Assembly: GCA_040081205.1 (NCBI GenBank)
Contig: JBEBHE010000173.1
Span: 1 to 9,639 of the forward strand
Direction: 5' to 3'
DNA: 9,639 nt
From: UBA5216 sp040081205
Lineage (GTDB): Bacteria > Pseudomonadota > Gammaproteobacteria > Burkholderiales > SG8-41
In this document: in pieces, positions 6,788 to 9,639 of the stretch
How the letters are laid out: the number at the start of each line of letters is the position of its first letter
Position numbering within the stretch: the first letter of the stretch is position 1
Translations under genes and position numbers: made by a program
Notes under the pieces: model-generated
The model's database searches: none
Seen by the model: the letters and a program-made list of their open reading frames with translations, nothing else
Told to the model about the DNA's origin: nothing

Positions 6788-7780
6788 ATGAAATATTGGT
6801 TGGCCGTTGCGGCGGCTGTGGTAACAGCGGTCGCCGCGCAGGCGGGTGCGCAGGATAACAGCGCGATTAGTGCGCTGGATTGGCTCAAAAAAATCGCGGA
6901 TTCCTCGCGCACGGTGAGCTATACCGGCACTTTTGCCTATCAACACGGCAATCGTGTCGAAACGTCTCGCGTGGTTCATTACGTGAATCAGGCAGGCGGT
7001 GTTTTCGAGAAACTCGAAACGCTGGATGGTCCGCCGCGCGAAGTGGTGCGCGCCAACGATCACGTCACGGCGTATTTACCTGATGCGCGGCTGGTGCTGG
7101 TAGAACGGCGCAGCACTCGCCATTTGCCGGTGATGCTGCCGGAGAAATTATCCGACCTTACCAGTCAATATGACGTCAAAAAGCACGAGATCGACCGGGT
7201 CGGTGGATTTGAGTGTCAGTGGATCGGTGTCATCCCCAAAGACAAGCTACGCTACGGCAGGAAATTCTGTGCCGAACTCGAATCAGGCCTGCCGCTGCGG
7301 GCGCAGGTTTTTAATGAAAAATCGGAAGCACTTGAATCTTTTGGGTTTTCTCAATTGTCGCTGGGCGGAAAATTCAGCAAGGACCAGGTGACTTCCAAGT
7401 ACGAAGCGCGCGCGCAGGCGCAGAAATGGCGTGTCGATCGCTCAGCGCTGAATGTAATGGAGCAGGCAGCGGACACGGGTTGGTCGGTGAGCAATCTTCC
7501 GGCGGGTTTCCGCAAATCGATGGAAGTCAAACGTACTATCGTCGGCCGTCCGGTGGCCATGCCGCATTTGGTGTATTCCGATGGATTGACCGCGATTTCT
7601 GTGTTCATCGAGCCAAAGATGCGCGAACTGAGCGCAAAGCCCTTGATCAGCCAGGGCGCTGTCCATATTTACAAGCGCACTAGCGGCGAATTCGTGGTGA
7701 CGGTGCTTGGTGAAGCACCGGCTGCCACCGTGATGCAGATCGCAAATTCTATGGAACCCCGGAGCGGGGCGCCAAAGTAA
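6788..7780 (+). CDS. rseB: Sigma-E regulatory protein RseB (MucB-like)
   Basis: A 330-residue periplasmic protein of normal length for RseB/MucB. It binds the periplasmic part of RseA and shields it from proteolysis; lipid or mislocalised outer-membrane signals release it. A signal peptide is visible (MKYWLAVAAAVVTAVAAQAGA, cleavage probably before QDN). The larger N-terminal domain (about 30-210) has an LolA/LppX-like fold in known structures and here carries SYTGTFAYQHG, SRVVHYVNQAG, FEKLETLDGPPREVVR and the CQWIGVIP stretch. The smaller C-terminal domain (about 225-325) includes AGFRK, HLVYSDGLTAISVFIE and the final GEAPAATVMQIANSME. The only ATG that fits the signal peptide is at 6788. 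Its ribosome site is weak, so translation may be coupled to rseA 8 nt upstream. No rseC/mucC follows. Confidence 0.94.
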   Translation: MKYWLAVAAAVVTAVAAQAGAQDNSAISALDWLKKIADSSRTVSYTGTFAYQHGNRVETSRVVHYVNQAGGVFEKLETLDGPPREVVRANDHVTAYLPDARLVLVERRSTRHLPVMLPEKLSDLTSQYDVKKHEIDRVGGFECQWIGVIPKDKLRYGRKFCAELESGLPLRAQVFNEKSEALESFGFSQLSLGGKFSKDQVTSKYEARAQAQKWRVDRSALNVMEQAADTGWSVSNLPAGFRKSMEVKRTIVGRPVAMPHLVYSDGLTAISVFIEPKMRELSAKPLISQGAVHIYKRTSGEFVVTVLGEAPAATVMQIANSMEPRSGAPK

Positions 7781-7813
7781 AGTCAGTTTTTGTGAGTATG
7801 GTTTGTCGTTGAC

Positions 7814-7819
7814 AGGTGA
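7814..7819 (+). promoter_or_regulatory. Ribosome binding site fixing the start of the protease gene
   Basis: AGGTGA lies 4 nt before the ATG at 7824. The open frame extends further up to a TTG at 7803, but that codon lacks a ribosome site and would add seven residues before a well-formed signal peptide. The site therefore decides the start in favour of 7824. Confidence 0.7.
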
Positions 7820-7823
7820 ATCG

Positions 7824-9215
7824 ATGATTAGAAAAGCACTTTTAGTTTTTTGTCTGTTGTTTCCTGTGCAATTAATGGCGCAGCTTCCAGATTTCACGGA
7901 ACTGGTTGAAAAGCAGGGGCCCGCTGTGGTCAATATCAGCACCACGCAGGGCGGGGCACGCAGTCCTCTGGCGCAGCAATTTCCAAATGTGCCGGAAGAC
8001 GATCCCTTTTTTGAATTCTTTAGACGCTTTACGCCGAATCCTGGTGCGCCACGGGAATTTCAGTCGCAATCGCTGGGTTCGGGGTTCATTATCAATGCTG
8101 ACGGCTACATTCTGACGAACGCGCACGTGGTGCAGTCAGCTGATGAGATTACAGTACGCTTGACCGACAAGCGCGAATTCAAGGCCAAGGTGATCGGGTC
8201 TGACCGGCGTACCGATATTGCACTGATCAAGATCGACGCAACCGGGTTGCCCATGGTCAAATTTGGCGATCCCGCCAAGCTTAAAGTAGGCGAGTGGGTG
8301 GTGGCTATCGGATCGCCGTTTGGATTCGACAACACCGTGACCAAAGGCATCGTCAGCGCCAAAGGCCGTTCTCTGCCGCAGGAAACCTTCGTGCCTTTCA
8401 TTCAAACCGATGTGGCGGTCAATCCCGGAAATTCCGGCGGCCCGTTGTTTAATATGCGTGGTGAAGTGGTTGGTATTAACTCACAAATTTACAGCCGGAC
8501 CGGTGGATTCATGGGATTGTCGTTTGCGATTCCCATTGACGTAGCCAACGACATTGCGCAGCAGTTGCGCACCTCTGGCAAGATTACCAGGGGGCGCATT
8601 GGCGTAGTCATTCAGCCCGTCACCAAGGAATTGGCCGATGGCTTTGGTCTGCCGAAACCGCAGGGCGCGCTGGTCAACTCGGTGGAGAAGGCTGGCCCCG
8701 CTGACAAAGCGGGAATCGAAGCCGGTGATGTGATCCTGCGGTTTGACGGAAAGCCGATCACCTCGTCAGATGACTTGCCGCGGCTTGTCGGTGCAACCCG
8801 TCCTGGTAACAAAGCCACAGTGCAAGTGTGGCGCAACAAGGCCTCGCGCGACATGCAGGTGGTGGTGGCAGAACTCCCGGAAGATGCAAGAGGTCCGCGC
8901 GGCGGACGCGGCCAGAAACCGCCCGTTGCCGCCCCCAGCGTTTACGGCATGGCGCTGTCAGACTTAACGGACGTGCAACGCAAGGAACTCAAGGTGGAAA
9001 GCGGCGTCCTGGTGGGCGAGGTGCAAGGGGCGGCGGCACGTGCCGGCATGCGCCGCGGCGACGTGATTCTTGCCGTAAACAACCAGGACGTGAAAACGGT
9101 CGATCAGTTTAACCAGATGATGGCGCAGTTCGAAAAAGGCCGTATCGTTGCAATGCTGGTACGGCGCGGTGCCAATTCCCTATATGTGCCTTTCCGGCTT
9201 GATGCCGGGAATTGA
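7824..9215 (+). CDS. mucD: Periplasmic serine endoprotease, DegP/DegQ/MucD (Do) family
   Basis: A 463-residue HtrA-family protease and chaperone that degrades misfolded periplasmic proteins. From the ATG at 7824 it begins with a signal peptide (MIRKALLVFCLLFPVQLMA, cleavage before Q20). The chymotrypsin-like domain (about 35-250) has the full triad: His101 in LTNAHVV, Asp131 in RTDIALIKI and Ser204 in GNSGGPL. Two PDZ domains follow: PDZ1 at about 258-350 (GRIGVVIQPV, then AGDVILRFDG) and PDZ2 at about 372-460 (ESGVLVGEV, then RGDVILAVNN). They are joined by a Gly/Arg/Pro-rich linker at about 352-371. The loop between residues 41 and 80 is short, as in DegQ and MucD rather than E. coli DegP. 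Two PDZ domains and a cleavable signal argue against DegS. Its place after rpoE-rseA-rseB matches mucD in the algU operon. It starts 43 nt after rseB and overlaps the next gene by 14 nt. Confidence 0.96.
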   Translation: MIRKALLVFCLLFPVQLMAQLPDFTELVEKQGPAVVNISTTQGGARSPLAQQFPNVPEDDPFFEFFRRFTPNPGAPREFQSQSLGSGFIINADGYILTNAHVVQSADEITVRLTDKREFKAKVIGSDRRTDIALIKIDATGLPMVKFGDPAKLKVGEWVVAIGSPFGFDNTVTKGIVSAKGRSLPQETFVPFIQTDVAVNPGNSGGPLFNMRGEVVGINSQIYSRTGGFMGLSFAIPIDVANDIAQQLRTSGKITRGRIGVVIQPVTKELADGFGLPKPQGALVNSVEKAGPADKAGIEAGDVILRFDGKPITSSDDLPRLVGATRPGNKATVQVWRNKASRDMQVVVAELPEDARGPRGGRGQKPPVAAPSVYGMALSDLTDVQRKELKVESGVLVGEVQGAAARAGMRRGDVILAVNNQDVKTVDQFNQMMAQFEKGRIVAMLVRRGANSLYVPFRLDAGN

Positions 9216-9468
9216 GGCCACGCCGCGGCCGCGGCTGACCGTTTATGGACGAACTTACTGTCACTTGTGCGACGATATGATCCTGGCATTGCGCACGTTG
9301 CAAGAGCGCTTTATGTTTGATTTGCGTATTGTCGATGTGGATTCCAATGCCGATCTTGAAGCGCATTTCGGAGAGAAAGTCCCGGTCTTGATGCACGAGG
9401 ATCGCGAACTCTGCCACTATTTCATAGACGAGCCAGTAGTTACTGCGTTGTTGTCGAATTTACGATAA
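9202..9468 (+). CDS. Glutaredoxin-like thioredoxin-fold protein (DUF836 type)
   Basis: A small protein of 88 residues if started at the ATG at 9202, which overlaps the end of the protease gene by 14 nt. It has a glutaredoxin-like fold: a first strand LTVYGRTYC, the active-site-type motif Cys20-His-Leu-Cys23 (YCHLCDDM), a following helix, strand DLRIVDVDS, and VPVLM with Pro61 as the likely cis-proline. One further Cys lies at 71. Such proteins are usually thiol-disulfide oxidoreductases, but the cellular partner of this subgroup is not established. There is no signal peptide, so it is probably cytoplasmic, unlike the preceding gene product. No ribosome site is visible before 9202, and translation is probably coupled to the protease. 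Earlier in-frame ATGs at 9148 and 9184 lie inside the protease gene and would add residues unlike the family. Gene position between mucD/degP and lepA is common in betaproteobacteria. Confidence 0.85.
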   Translation: MPGIEATPRPRLTVYGRTYCHLCDDMILALRTLQERFMFDLRIVDVDSNADLEAHFGEKVPVLMHEDRELCHYFIDEPVVTALLSNLR

Positions 9469-9476
9469 AATACAAA

Positions 9477-9490
9477 TGTTTACGTAAACA
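9477..9490. promoter_or_regulatory. 14-bp perfect palindrome, possible operator
   Basis: TGTTTACGTAAACA is its own reverse complement over 14 bp. It lies 8 nt after the stop of the glutaredoxin-like gene, and its last base is also the first base of the terminator stem. Size and symmetry suit a dimeric regulator, but I do not recognise the family. Confidence 0.4.
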
Positions 9491-9522
9491 AGGGCGCCTC
9501 GAACTCAGCGAGCGCCCTTTTG
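9490..9522 (+). terminator. Intrinsic terminator after the envelope-stress operon
   Basis: AAGGGCGC (9490-9497) pairs with GCGCCCTT (9512-9519). The stem continues as TCG/CGA after one bulged C, with the 7-nt loop AACTCAG. The GC-rich stem ends in four T residues (9518-9521), followed by a T/A-rich stretch. The arrangement fits a Rho-independent terminator separating the operon from lepA, although the T-run is short. Confidence 0.7.
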
Positions 9523-9540
9523 TATATTTGTAGTGCAACA

Positions 9541-9639
9541 ATGCAGAATATCCGCAATTTCTCCATCATCGCCCACATCGATCACGGCAAATCGACGTTG
9601 GCCGACCGCATTATTCAACTGTGCGGCGGCCTTTCCGAG
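9541..9639 (+). CDS. lepA: Elongation factor 4 (LepA), 3' partial
   Basis: The first 33 codons are visible, open to the right edge. The N-terminus MQNIRNFSIIAHIDHGKSTL matches LepA almost word for word, with the G1/P-loop AHIDHGKST at residues 11-19, followed by ADRIIQLCGGLSE. LepA is a ribosome-associated translational GTPase of about 600 residues that resembles EF-G. The ATG at 9541 is the family start. No Shine-Dalgarno sequence is seen before it, and the upstream 72 bp hold a palindrome and a terminator but no convincing promoter. A TATATT at 9523-9528 is only 12 nt before the start. Confidence 0.95.
   Translation, partial: MQNIRNFSIIAHIDHGKSTLADRIIQLCGGLSE

Noticed and set aside
7809..7814. 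A perfect TTGACA just before the protease gene
   Set aside because: No -10 element lies at 16-18 bp; the expected position falls inside the coding sequence, so it cannot drive the gene from its chosen start.

Overview
The window looks like chromosomal DNA from a betaproteobacterium of moderate GC. The main reason is the order rpoE-rseA-rseB-mucD/degP-glutaredoxin-like gene-lepA, which is characteristic of that class. The RseA C-terminus and the start of LepA also read like betaproteobacterial proteins. The assignment comes from recognising gene order and protein motifs, not from a database search. I see no tRNA, rRNA, insertion sequence, CRISPR array or phage gene.

Left half (1-5410), metabolic and transport genes. 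A thiamine-diphosphate enzyme of the acetolactate-synthase superfamily runs in from the left edge (1-1578, +). It converges on a class III aminotransferase of the beta-alanine/omega-amino-acid:pyruvate type (1595-2941, -), with only 16 bp between them and a small inverted repeat at the junction. The aminotransferase diverges across 74 bp from a CE4 polysaccharide-deacetylase-fold hydrolase (3016-3855, +). That hydrolase has a perfect TATAAT so close to its ATG that the mRNA may be leaderless. Overlapping its end is an osmoprotectant-type ABC transporter protein in which the periplasmic binding domain comes first and the permease domain second (about 3815-5410, +). Its true start is unclear, and no ATPase gene lies beside it. 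The four genes could form a small catabolic or uptake module for an amine, ureide or betaine-like compound, but that is inference.

Right half (5411-9468), envelope-stress operon. After a 189-bp leader with a candidate sigma-E autoregulatory promoter come rpoE (ECF sigma factor), rseA (membrane anti-sigma factor), rseB (periplasmic modulator of RseA) and a mucD/degP-type periplasmic protease. A small thioredoxin-fold protein with a CxxC motif follows, overlapping the protease stop. No rseC/mucC gene is present. Together these genes sense and repair misfolded envelope proteins: RseA holds RpoE at the membrane, RseB protects RseA, and the protease degrades or refolds damaged periplasmic proteins.

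Right edge (9469-9639). A 72-bp gap holds a 14-bp perfect palindrome that abuts an intrinsic-terminator-like hairpin. The first 33 codons of lepA (elongation factor 4) then run off the window. Overall this is mostly a conserved housekeeping/stress locus beside a less well understood metabolic cluster. I found no clear evidence of a wholly new system. The points most worth following up are the leaderless hydrolase, the binding-protein/permease fusion with its odd start, and the palindrome before lepA.
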